Source: Maribacter dokdonensis DSW-8
GTDB lineage: Bacteria > Bacteroidota > Bacteroidia > Flavobacteriales > Flavobacteriaceae
Reading direction: 5' to 3'
Assembly: GCF_001447995.1 (NCBI RefSeq)
Contig: NZ_LDPE01000001.1
Span: 1,984,001 to 2,048,000, forward strand
DNA: 64,000 nucleotides
Under the pieces are notes generated by a model that was not told where the DNA came from, ran no database searches, and saw nothing but the letters and a program-made list of their open reading frames with translations. The position numbers were made by a program, and so were the translations under genes. Shown one piece after another: positions 29,101 through 36,370 of the stretch (positions are counted from its first letter, which is position 1; the number at the start of each line of letters is the position of its first letter).

Positions 29101-29492
29101 TGCATTACAGCGCAGACACTTTTGCATCGGTATACATTGAAAATCTAGGCAATGGTCAATTTAAAATAACGGACTTGCCCAATGTAGCTCAACTATCTAA
29201 CCTCAATGATATGCTTGTAAGGGATTTTAACGGCGATGGCGCATTAGATGTTCTTGCCGTAGGTAACTTATACGTTTCAGAGATAGAAACCCCTAGAAAC
29301 GACGCTGGAACAGGACTACTGTTATTAGGAGATGGTAAAGGGAGCTTTTCTGCTAAAAGAGGGTCAGAGATAGGGTTCTTTGCAGATAGGGACGCCAAAA
29401 AACTGGTTACCCTAAGCAATGTTCAAAATGACTATTTCTTGGTGGGCAATAATGATGATGTCCTACAGATTTTTGAATTACAGAAAAATTAA
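26154..29492 (+). CDS. Large FG-GAP/VCBS repeat lipoprotein with ASPIC/UnbV domain
   Basis: 1112 residues. A lipoprotein signal precedes the Cys pair in LLVLCCENAPEE, so it is probably surface-exposed. Many FG-GAP/VCBS calcium-binding repeats (DFNNDG, DINNDG, DYDGDGD) form two beta-propellers (about 55-500 and 650-1100). Between them lies an ASPIC/UnbV domain (about 560-620; HFGLKNLTQVDSLTVVWPNGK). This CRTAC1-like architecture is frequently found beside SusCD pairs in marine flavobacteria, but its activity is not established to my knowledge. Its stop codon abuts that of the convergent sulfatase gene with no spacer. Confidence 0.9.
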   Translation: MKIRHLLYFCSLLVLCCENAPEETKATPKLFTLLSSNDTGIDFNNIIKDDKDKNIFAYANFYGGAGVGVGDFNNDGLQDIFFAGNMVPDKLYLNKGNLVFEDVTIKAGIKNFDGWSTGVTIADINNDGHLDIYVSRELYDENPEWRRNLVYINNGDGTFTEKAEELSIANTERTRHATFLDFDKDGLLDLFLLTQPPNPGSLSQYHSADNLLIPEYALKLYQNNGSTFKDVSKTAGIDRTGFPNAVSASDINNDGWPDLYVANDFYAPDFLFLNNQDGTFTSIEKNALKQTSYYSMGVDVADINNDQNLDVFVLDMVSEDNFRLKSNMSGMNIGAFWKVVEDGGGYQYMYNTLQLNNGNETFSNIAQFTGMSATDWSWSNLIADFDNDGLKDTYVTNGLLRDIRNTDADKNVAHYINTTRAQWLQNNPNAQNVKSIWDIVDLEKAVSMVPSQPLKNYAYQNLGDLEFKNTSNEWGLDNESFSNGSAYADLDNDGDLDLVVNNINSEAFIYRNNSEAKPNSNYLRIQLVDKNNRPTFGTRVNIYTQNGVQTLETTNVRGIYSTSEPTLHFGLKNLTQVDSLTVVWPNGKSTVKRDISANQLLEISSDESEILDVKNEGTDKTLFADMTNVFPAKFKHQENQFDDFEKQILLPHKLSQFGPSLTAGDINDDGLDDFYIGGAANQAPTLFIQQKDGNFEESQVAFWQKEAGYEDVDALFVDINNDGLKDLYVVSGGNEYPKNDFHYTDRIYLNQGNATFKKGAILNAKRISGSVVKSADYDGDGDMDLFVGGRHTPQQYPNPSSSMLLVNDNGQLVNQTELLSPQLLQIGMITDAIWSDYDNDQDLDLVIVGEWMPITIFENNNGNLAKVENENFTSSYGWWFSIEQGDFDNDGDLDYIAGNLGLNYKYKTSSDKPFDVYYNDFDANGNADIVLGYYNKEKHYPLRGFSCSSEQIPALKKKIVKYDAFASMELKDVYGEEKLKNSLHYSADTFASVYIENLGNGQFKITDLPNVAQLSNLNDMLVRDFNGDGALDVLAVGNLYVSEIETPRNDAGTGLLLLGDGKGSFSAKRGSEIGFFADRDAKKLVTLSNVQNDYFLVGNNDDVLQIFELQKN

Positions 29493-30956
29493 TTAATCAA
29501 TACGTCCGGGAGACCGGGTTTCACTACCCTTTATGTCCAAAAGGGAATCGCCCAATTTGGCTCGCATATCATCCGCCAATTTTTGTATGGTCTTTACCAC
29601 TTCTGGATGAGCTGCTGCTACATCGGTAGTTTCGCTTTCATCCTGTTCTAAATCATAGAGTTCAATTTGCTCTAGATCGATCATTTTATACAACCCGGGC
29701 AATCCGTCTTTACCAGGGGTTTGTCCGTTCATCGTTCTGTACTTGTGAGGAAAATAAAGCTTCCATTTCCCATACCGCACCCCAAATAGCTCATTTACGC
29801 GATAATAAAAGAAATAGGCTTCTTGCGGACTCTCATCTGTTTTGCCTGTAAATAAAGGCCATGCGCTTTTACCGTCTATCTTTTTCTCTGGCAAAGGAGT
29901 ATTGATAACCTCTGCTATTGAAGGTACAATATCTATTGCCATAACAGGTACCTCAATAGTAGTTCCCGCTTTTATTTCTTTCGGATATTTAATGATGAAC
30001 GGTTCACGTTGACCACCTTCCCACCCAGTGCCCTTACCCTCTCTAAAAGGCAAAGCACTTCCGGAGTGATTTCCGTATGCCAACCATGGTCCATTATCAG
30101 AAGTAAAAATAATAATGGTATTTTGGGCTAATCCATTCTTATCAACAGCCTTTATAATTTCACCTACGGACCAATCCAATTCCATAATAACGTCGCCGTA
30201 CAATCCTCTTTTAGACTTTCCCTTAAACTTATCGGACACAAATAAAGGTACGTGGGGCTGAGGATGCGGTACATACAAAAAGAATGGGTTTTCTTTATTA
30301 CGATTAATGAAGTCAACACTACGCTCTGTAATCTCTGTAGTCAAACCCGTTTGATCCGTTAATGTATCCAACACCTTTTCATTCTCATAAAGAGGCAAGG
30401 GACCAAAATTAAAAATAGGACCTTGCTGCGGATGTAACGGCCACATATCATTGGAATAAGGTATACCATAATATTCATCAAACCCTTGATTATTGGGCAT
30501 AAATTCTTTTGCATCTCCCAAATGCCATTTTCCGAAAATAGCCGTGGCATACCCTTCTGCTTTCAATAATTCGGCGAGGGTAGTTTCATCAGGATTTAAA
30601 CCTACTTTACTATTGGGCATAAAAGCGTTATGAATACCGATTCTATTAGGATATGTTCCCGTTAATATACCTGCCCTTGAGGCGGAACACACAGCTTGAG
30701 CAGCGTAAAAATGGGTAAGCATTGCACCATCTTTAGCCATTTGGTCCAAATTGGGAGTATCTATGTCGTCAGCACCAAAAACGCCCACATCATTGTAACC
30801 TTGGTCATCCGTAAAAATTAAAATAACATTTGGTCTATCATTTGCAGCAACTCCGGTTTTCTGAGCCAAAAGACGCTGCCCCATAACCAATAGGAATATT
30901 ATAAAGTAAACTGATCTTAAACTCATAACTATTATTTTAACTCTTTTAATGGACAT
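29493..30956 (-). CDS. Secreted formylglycine-dependent sulfatase
   Basis: 487 residues of the S1 sulfatase family. A signal peptide-like stretch at about 13-31 ends in LLAQ; the start may instead be the Met at residue 11 (position 30926). Metal ligands are in FTDDQGYND (49-57). The active-site motif is C90-S-A-S-R94 followed by GILTG, so it should carry formylglycine made from Cys90, which needs a maturase not present in this window. FTSDNGPWLAYGNHSG and a KWHLGD strip complete the active site. It should desulfate a glycan or other sulfate ester in the periplasm. It is the last gene of the six-gene minus-strand operon, 22 bases after the DUF2231 gene. Confidence 0.92.
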   Translation of the reverse strand: MSIKRVKIIVMSLRSVYFIIFLLVMGQRLLAQKTGVAANDRPNVILIFTDDQGYNDVGVFGADDIDTPNLDQMAKDGAMLTHFYAAQAVCSASRAGILTGTYPNRIGIHNAFMPNSKVGLNPDETTLAELLKAEGYATAIFGKWHLGDAKEFMPNNQGFDEYYGIPYSNDMWPLHPQQGPIFNFGPLPLYENEKVLDTLTDQTGLTTEITERSVDFINRNKENPFFLYVPHPQPHVPLFVSDKFKGKSKRGLYGDVIMELDWSVGEIIKAVDKNGLAQNTIIIFTSDNGPWLAYGNHSGSALPFREGKGTGWEGGQREPFIIKYPKEIKAGTTIEVPVMAIDIVPSIAEVINTPLPEKKIDGKSAWPLFTGKTDESPQEAYFFYYRVNELFGVRYGKWKLYFPHKYRTMNGQTPGKDGLPGLYKMIDLEQIELYDLEQDESETTDVAAAHPEVVKTIQKLADDMRAKLGDSLLDIKGSETRSPGRID

Positions 30957-30978
30957 TTTTCAATACAGTTTCCACTTT

Positions 30979-33036
30979 TTAATTCAGCACTACTTCATCA
31001 ATAAAAATCCAGCTTTTACCACCAGGATCAGTGTGCCAATCAGGGTTTTTCAAGGGACTCTTAATGGATAGTTTTACATACTTTGCTTGGGTGGTAGGTA
31101 TGTCTAAATCGAAAAAAGTGAGTTTCACCTCGGCATTGGGTTTCTCTTCTCCTATATCTTTTCTCCCTACTTCCTTAAAGTTAGTACCATCATTGGAAAC
31201 CGATACCACAAAAGATGTGGGGTAAAAAATCCAACTCGCAGGTGCGGACAATGCACCAATAGATACTTTTGAAATGGCGTTCTGCTCTTTCAACTCTACC
31301 ACGGCATTCAAGTGCTTTCCTTCAAAACCCAACCAGTTACCATCTACAAAATTGGTAGACCCACGCTTTTGATCCATTAAAGTTTTACCTTTTTTCCCTT
31401 GATACTTATCATTGGGCACCGTTAATAAATCTACATCGGCATAGGCTATATTGTTCTTAATAAACGTTCGCTCAGTAATGTTGCTTGGCTCCCATTCTTT
31501 TTTTGCCGCAATCGCTTTCACATTTGCCGTTGTTTCCAATGTGATCTCACCATCATACTTCAAGGAAGATTCCGTGGGCTCAGAGCCATCAAGCGTGTAG
31601 TAAATCTCAGTACTATCAAATAGGCTTTCAATAGCTATGGTTAAACTATCACTAAAAAAACTACGGTCACTTATAATGGTGGGCGGGTCTAAAACGGTTG
31701 CCTTAAATACGTCTGCCCCAATTTGCTGAATGGTCACTCCCGGTAAATTCTGCTGTAATTGTGCTAGTCCGTCTTCCGTAAAATCAGTTTTCCATAAATA
31801 AATATTACGAAGCTTTTTGTTTTCCTTTAAATCAAGAACGATCTTATCGGTAACGGTGGTACCATATAAATTTAATGACTCTAACAGTTCAAAATCACTA
31901 AGATATTTCCCAATAGCATCGGTTACTTTAGTGTGCTGTAACTTTAATTTCAACAGATTTTTAAACGGTTTCAATTCTGAGGCAAGATCATCGTTAAAAT
32001 TGCTGAACCCTAAATCTAGTTCCACAATGTTGGATGCATATTCTTCAAGCACTTCCAACGTATCGTCAGTAATAGAATCCATACTTGCCATATTCACCGA
32101 GAGCAAGTGATTCTCACCAGATAAGGTTTGAACCGATATACCGGCGCGCCTAACATTTTGCAACCATTCTTGCGGCACTTCCAATGCTTCTTTCGTTAAT
32201 ACGGCAATTGCAGAAGTGTCTTGTTCCAATGAAGTTAATATTCCTGCTATATTTCTTTCCCTAGTCAGTTCATTTACTTTACACTCAAAGCAATTGTTAT
32301 TTTCCATCCACCATTCAAGCAAAGCCTTTTCATTATCGGTCAATTGCACCTTACCTTTTGGTGGCATATGTTCATCATGATCTAAAGGCAGATGCACCCT
32401 TTCCAAGAACAAAGATTTTTCTTGACCTGAAATAGTATCTAAAAGACTACCCGTATCACCACCTTTAATAATATCATTAGGTGAACCCATAAGCAAACCG
32501 CCTTTAGCCTTGCTTTCATTATGGCAGCTTACACATTTAGCGTCAAAAATAGGTTGTATGACTTGGGCGTAAACCTGAGCCTCTTCAATATTTGTAATGA
32601 CAATAGCTTCTTTTTCATCTACAAATAAATAATCTTCTCCATGGGTCATATTACCGCCAAAGTGACCGGTAAGGCTAATTAATGCCAATACCAATAAAAA
32701 CGTTGGAATATAGGTTTTTCTAATCCACCCAATTTTACTTCGTTTTACCAAATAGAGAAGTACTGTTGTCACGGTAAACGCAACAGCCATCCACCTATGT
32801 AGAAAAAGGGAATCTTCATCATAACCACTTTCCTCTCCGAGCAACCACCCGGTACCCAGTGAAAATATTGCCGTAATACCCGCTACCAAAAGTGTAAATT
32901 CTACTACCTCAGCAAAAGATTCTTTTGACTTTAATCTACCATAAACCTCTAAAATAAAGGCAAGCATGATGATACCTATGGGCAGGTGAACAAAAAGCGG
33001 GTGCAGGTGTCCTATTTGTATTCCTAATTGAATCAT
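30979..33036 (-). CDS. Membrane cytochrome: DUF2231, PSCyt1-type heme site, LRR-like and FN3/discoidin-like modules
   Basis: 685 residues. Four membrane segments in the first 130 residues start with HPLFVHLPIGIIMLAF (DUF2231-like). A periplasmic c-type heme motif CVSCH lies near residue 170 in a Planctomycete-type cytochrome domain, with the distal part HMPPKGKVQLTDNEKALLEWW. A leucine-rich-repeat-like section follows (about 300-430; LDLGFSNF, LKLQHTKVTDA, LNLYGTTVTD). Residues about 475-530 form an Fn3-associated/CHB_HEX_C unit (YYTLDGSEPTESS), and about 550-685 a discoidin-like module ending in SWIFIDEVVLN. The last two modules are also found in the next protein. It looks like an electron-transfer plus ligand-binding protein; its partner is unknown. 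It starts one base after the upstream gene's stop. Confidence 0.82.
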   Translation of the reverse strand: MIQLGIQIGHLHPLFVHLPIGIIMLAFILEVYGRLKSKESFAEVVEFTLLVAGITAIFSLGTGWLLGEESGYDEDSLFLHRWMAVAFTVTTVLLYLVKRSKIGWIRKTYIPTFLLVLALISLTGHFGGNMTHGEDYLFVDEKEAIVITNIEEAQVYAQVIQPIFDAKCVSCHNESKAKGGLLMGSPNDIIKGGDTGSLLDTISGQEKSLFLERVHLPLDHDEHMPPKGKVQLTDNEKALLEWWMENNNCFECKVNELTRERNIAGILTSLEQDTSAIAVLTKEALEVPQEWLQNVRRAGISVQTLSGENHLLSVNMASMDSITDDTLEVLEEYASNIVELDLGFSNFNDDLASELKPFKNLLKLKLQHTKVTDAIGKYLSDFELLESLNLYGTTVTDKIVLDLKENKKLRNIYLWKTDFTEDGLAQLQQNLPGVTIQQIGADVFKATVLDPPTIISDRSFFSDSLTIAIESLFDSTEIYYTLDGSEPTESSLKYDGEITLETTANVKAIAAKKEWEPSNITERTFIKNNIAYADVDLLTVPNDKYQGKKGKTLMDQKRGSTNFVDGNWLGFEGKHLNAVVELKEQNAISKVSIGALSAPASWIFYPTSFVVSVSNDGTNFKEVGRKDIGEEKPNAEVKLTFFDLDIPTTQAKYVKLSIKSPLKNPDWHTDPGGKSWIFIDEVVLN

Positions 33037-33037
33037 G

Positions 33038-33844
33038 CTATTGTATAATTATTTCATCTATAAAAACCCAAGGCGTTGTTCCTTTTCCTTGGTGCCATGC
33101 TGGAATTTCGCTTAGTGGATGTATTACCACATTCAACGTATTGTACATTCCTGTACTTACCGGTACATGTAAAAATGTAGGACTGTTAGGTGTTTCTTGT
33201 TCACTCTTTGCAAACGTCCTTTCTCCTATTAATTCGCCCTCATTAAAAACTTCAATTTTACCAGGAGCGAATATCCAGTTGGATTGATTGGTCAATACAC
33301 TGACCACTATTTTATTGACCGTGCTATTCTTTTCTAGCTGAAGTGATGCCGTTATCTTCTCCGTTTGAAAACCCATCCACTGTTTATCCCCTGCAAATTG
33401 TGCACTTCCTTTTTTCAAATCCGATAATCCCATAGCACCCTTACCTGAATATTTCTCACTAGGTTCCGGTTTAATTGCTACCTGCTTAATAGCACTGTTC
33501 TTGGCAATCTTTACCACTTCTAATTCAACTTCATCACTTTCTCTATAATCCGGATGAAACATTTTAGCCTTGATTACGGCACTTTCCTGTATTTTCAATG
33601 GTTCAGAAAACACCTTTGCGTTTTGATTTACCGAGCTGCCATCCAAGGTATACTTTATAATCGAATTTGGCATATCTACGCTGAAATTGAGCGTAGTACA
33701 CGAATCGAAAAATATGGACGACACTTGAACACGAGGGTTGGATAATTGAAATAAGGCTGTTGGTGCATGTTCCGTATTTTGAGAAATACAGGCTTGGCAC
33801 AATAGTAGAACTATAGCTATTGAATAGAAAATTCTTTTGATCAT
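33038..33844 (-). CDS. Lipoprotein with Fn3-associated and discoidin-like modules
   Basis: 268 residues. Lipoprotein signal with Cys near 18 in LLLCQACISQN. An Fn3-associated/CHB_HEX_C unit (about 55-105; IKYTLDGSS) is followed by a galactose-binding-like module (about 125-268) with KYSGKGAMGLSDLKKGS, WMGFQ, NWIFAPG and a C-terminal WVFIDEIIIQ. This is the same two-module arrangement, in the same order, as the C-terminal 210 residues of the neighbouring DUF2231 cytochrome. No catalytic domain, so a binding role at the cell surface or periplasm is likely. It overlaps the NHL-repeat gene upstream by four bases and precedes the cytochrome gene by one base. Confidence 0.75.
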   Translation of the reverse strand: MIKRIFYSIAIVLLLCQACISQNTEHAPTALFQLSNPRVQVSSIFFDSCTTLNFSVDMPNSIIKYTLDGSSVNQNAKVFSEPLKIQESAVIKAKMFHPDYRESDEVELEVVKIAKNSAIKQVAIKPEPSEKYSGKGAMGLSDLKKGSAQFAGDKQWMGFQTEKITASLQLEKNSTVNKIVVSVLTNQSNWIFAPGKIEVFNEGELIGERTFAKSEQETPNSPTFLHVPVSTGMYNTLNVVIHPLSEIPAWHQGKGTTPWVFIDEIIIQ

Positions 33845-34875
33845 ATTCTATTCAGTTTTATAGGATACGTCTTCCCTGAATTCCACTGGGCAACATATAA
33901 ATTATCTTCATCATCTACACATACATCATGCGGATGCGTAAATATTTTGATGGATTGATACATAGGCTCTAAACCATTTTTCCCATAAACAGGAGCACAT
34001 CCGCCAGGTGCGGATGTAAGTTTATTATGCTTATCCAATATGGAGATAAATCCGGTACCATCAGACCCATCACCAGACCAGATAGTTGCCAAATAAATGG
34101 TATCACCCTTAATTACCGGTCTACAAATATATGCTCCGGGCAAATCTATACTTGCTATAAATTCCCCATCCATGGTAAACCGTTTCAACTTATTTTGCTG
34201 TCTTGCTGTTATTAAAAGTTCGGGAGACTTCCCGCCTCTGGTATCTATACAAATACCGTGGGCATTATTAAAAAGGTGATCTGCATCGCCTTTACCGCCA
34301 AAAGTTTGTAACAACTCCCCTTTCGCATTGTACCGCATAATGTATTGAGCGCCATAACCATCGGCAATATATACATCGCCATTTTCAGCAATAGCCGTTT
34401 CTGTGGGTATGTATTGCTCCATGGCAGTATATTTTCCCGATTCCTTCGGATACGAAAAAACTTGTACCACCTTTCCGTCTATGGTTGTCTTAATCACCTC
34501 ATGCCTATTGTTATCCGCTATGTACAGAAAGTCTTCACCATTTTCAACATTCAATGTTAAACCGTGTGCACCGGGATAATCCGTTCCCCAAGTTTCTAAC
34601 AATTTACCAGAACGGTCATAAACAATAACATTGTTCTTGGTATGGTTGGTTAACAATAAAATCCTGCCCTTGGAATCTTGTACCATTTCATGGCAATCGT
34701 TCACCGGATGGTAATTAGAATTCAATGCACCCCAGTTCAAATCTATTTTATACCGGTGACTGCCATGACCAATAACGGCATCTTTATATTCCAATATACT
34801 TGCGCCAAAAGAAGAGCAAGTTAAAAGTCCCGCTGAGGCTGCGGCGGTATTCTTTATAAATGTTCTTCTCTGCAT
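33841..34875 (-). CDS. Exported NHL-repeat beta-propeller protein
   Basis: 344 residues. The N-terminus QRRTFIKNTAAASAGLLTCSSFG is a Tat-type leader with the RR at 2-3. The rest is a six-bladed NHL/SMP-30-like propeller: repeats of HGLTLN, HGICIDT, HPHDVCVDDEDNLYVAQW and similar, with KVVQVFSYPKE between. Such proteins resemble peptidyl-hydroxyglycine lyases or lactonases in fold, but no specific activity can be assigned. The start shares its A with the stop of the DUF1501 gene (TAATG), and its stop overlaps the next start by four bases, so translation is coupled on both sides. Confidence 0.8.
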   Translation of the reverse strand: MQRRTFIKNTAAASAGLLTCSSFGASILEYKDAVIGHGSHRYKIDLNWGALNSNYHPVNDCHEMVQDSKGRILLLTNHTKNNVIVYDRSGKLLETWGTDYPGAHGLTLNVENGEDFLYIADNNRHEVIKTTIDGKVVQVFSYPKESGKYTAMEQYIPTETAIAENGDVYIADGYGAQYIMRYNAKGELLQTFGGKGDADHLFNNAHGICIDTRGGKSPELLITARQQNKLKRFTMDGEFIASIDLPGAYICRPVIKGDTIYLATIWSGDGSDGTGFISILDKHNKLTSAPGGCAPVYGKNGLEPMYQSIKIFTHPHDVCVDDEDNLYVAQWNSGKTYPIKLNRI

Positions 34876-36368
34876 TACGATAAAATATCTTTAACCACAT
34901 GACCTTCAACATCGGTAAGTCTAAATCGTCTACCTTGATATTTATAGGTGAATTTCTCATGATCAATACCCAACTGATGCAACATAGTAGCCTGAAAATC
35001 GTGAACATGCACCGGGTTCTTGGTAATGTTATACCCAAAATCATCGGTTTCACCATACACAATACCCGGTTTAATACCGCCACCTGCCATCCACATGGTA
35101 AAACATCTTGGGTGGTGATCTCTCCCATAATTGGTATCTGTGAGCAAACCTTGGGAGTAATTGGTTCTACCGAATTCTCCTCCCCAAACCACCAAAGTAT
35201 CTTCTAGCATACCACGTTGTTTAAGATCTGCCACCAAAGCTGCCGATGCTTGATCCACATCTTTAGCCTGTTTTTCTATTGCCCCAGGAAGGTTATCATG
35301 CTGATCCCAGCCCATGTGGTACAATTGTATAAAACGAACATCTTTCTCTGCCAATCGTCTTGCTAAAAGACAATTAGCTGCAAAAGTCCCGGGAATTTTA
35401 GCATCCGAACCATACATTTTATAAATATAATCTGGCTCACCATCCGTATTCATAACATCTGGCACAGAAGTTTGCATTCTATATGCCATTTCATACTGGG
35501 CAATTCTACTTTGAATTTCAGGATCGTTAGATTCTTGGTAATGTTGATCATTGAGTTCTGCCAATTTATCAAGCATAGATCTTTTAACATCTGCCGTAGT
35601 TCCTTTGGGGTCATTCAAATATAAAACAGGATCTTTTGCCGCTCTGAATTGTACTCCTTGATGAAGGGAGTGTAAAAACCCGTTACCCCAAAGTCTCGTA
35701 TACAACGGTTGCCCGTTAGGTCTACCCGAACCTCTGGACAGAAGCACCGTAAAAGCGGGTAAATTTTCATTCTCGCTACCCAGCCCGTAACTTAACCACG
35801 AGCCAATACTTGGTCTACCCGGTTGCTGTGATCCCGTTTGAAAAAATGTTACCGCAGGATCATGGTTAATAGCTTCCGTGTACATTGATTTAACAATACA
35901 GATATCATCTACAATTTTGGCGGTATAAGGCAAAAGGTCACTAATATAGGTACCATTTTTACCATACTGCTGAAATCCGAAATTAGAGCCCACCAAAGGA
36001 AATCTATCTTGACCGGAAGTCATACCCGTTAATCGTTGTCCGTTACGAATAGATTCCGGCAGATCTTCACCTCTACGTTTGTTTAAAAGCGGTTTATAAT
36101 CAAACAGCTCCAATTGCGAAGGACCACCACTTTGAAATAAATAAATAACTCTTTTAATTTTCGATGGATGATGTAGCGAATCCAATACGCCCTTTACTCC
36201 AGTAGGTCCGCTATCTGCCGTATATAATCCGTTTTCACCTTTTCTAAATAAGTTTGTACCCAATAAAGAAGCCAATCCAATTCCACCAACTCCCAATGCA
36301 GCCTTTCCTAAAAAAGACCGCCTGTTTAGAATTAGCGACCGCTCTTCAACTATTTTCTTTTCGCTCAT
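34875..36368 (-). CDS. DUF1501 family protein, Tat-exported (alkaline-phosphatase-like fold)
   Basis: 497 residues. Tat leader LNRRSFLGKAALGVGGIGL (about 13-31). The body carries DUF1501 hallmarks: YLFQSGGPSQLELFDYKP, AINHDPAVTFFQTGSQQPGRPS-type segments, QLYHMGWDQHDN and VVWGGEFGRTNYSQ, then GRDHHPRCFTMWMAGGG. DUF1501 belongs to the alkaline phosphatase/sulfatase superfamily and in Planctomycetes nearly always accompanies the cytochrome/DUF1553 protein encoded next to it, as it does here with a two-base gap. Its substrate is unknown; a role in degrading sulfated or modified glycans is often suggested but unproven. Confidence 0.9.
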   Translation of the reverse strand: MSEKKIVEERSLILNRRSFLGKAALGVGGIGLASLLGTNLFRKGENGLYTADSGPTGVKGVLDSLHHPSKIKRVIYLFQSGGPSQLELFDYKPLLNKRRGEDLPESIRNGQRLTGMTSGQDRFPLVGSNFGFQQYGKNGTYISDLLPYTAKIVDDICIVKSMYTEAINHDPAVTFFQTGSQQPGRPSIGSWLSYGLGSENENLPAFTVLLSRGSGRPNGQPLYTRLWGNGFLHSLHQGVQFRAAKDPVLYLNDPKGTTADVKRSMLDKLAELNDQHYQESNDPEIQSRIAQYEMAYRMQTSVPDVMNTDGEPDYIYKMYGSDAKIPGTFAANCLLARRLAEKDVRFIQLYHMGWDQHDNLPGAIEKQAKDVDQASAALVADLKQRGMLEDTLVVWGGEFGRTNYSQGLLTDTNYGRDHHPRCFTMWMAGGGIKPGIVYGETDDFGYNITKNPVHVHDFQATMLHQLGIDHEKFTYKYQGRRFRLTDVEGHVVKDILS

Positions 36369-36370
36369 AA

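Noticed and set aside
34784..35128. Minus-strand 114-residue ORF overlapping the DUF1501 and NHL genes
   Set aside because: It lies in another frame of two well-supported, tightly coupled genes and shows no family motif.
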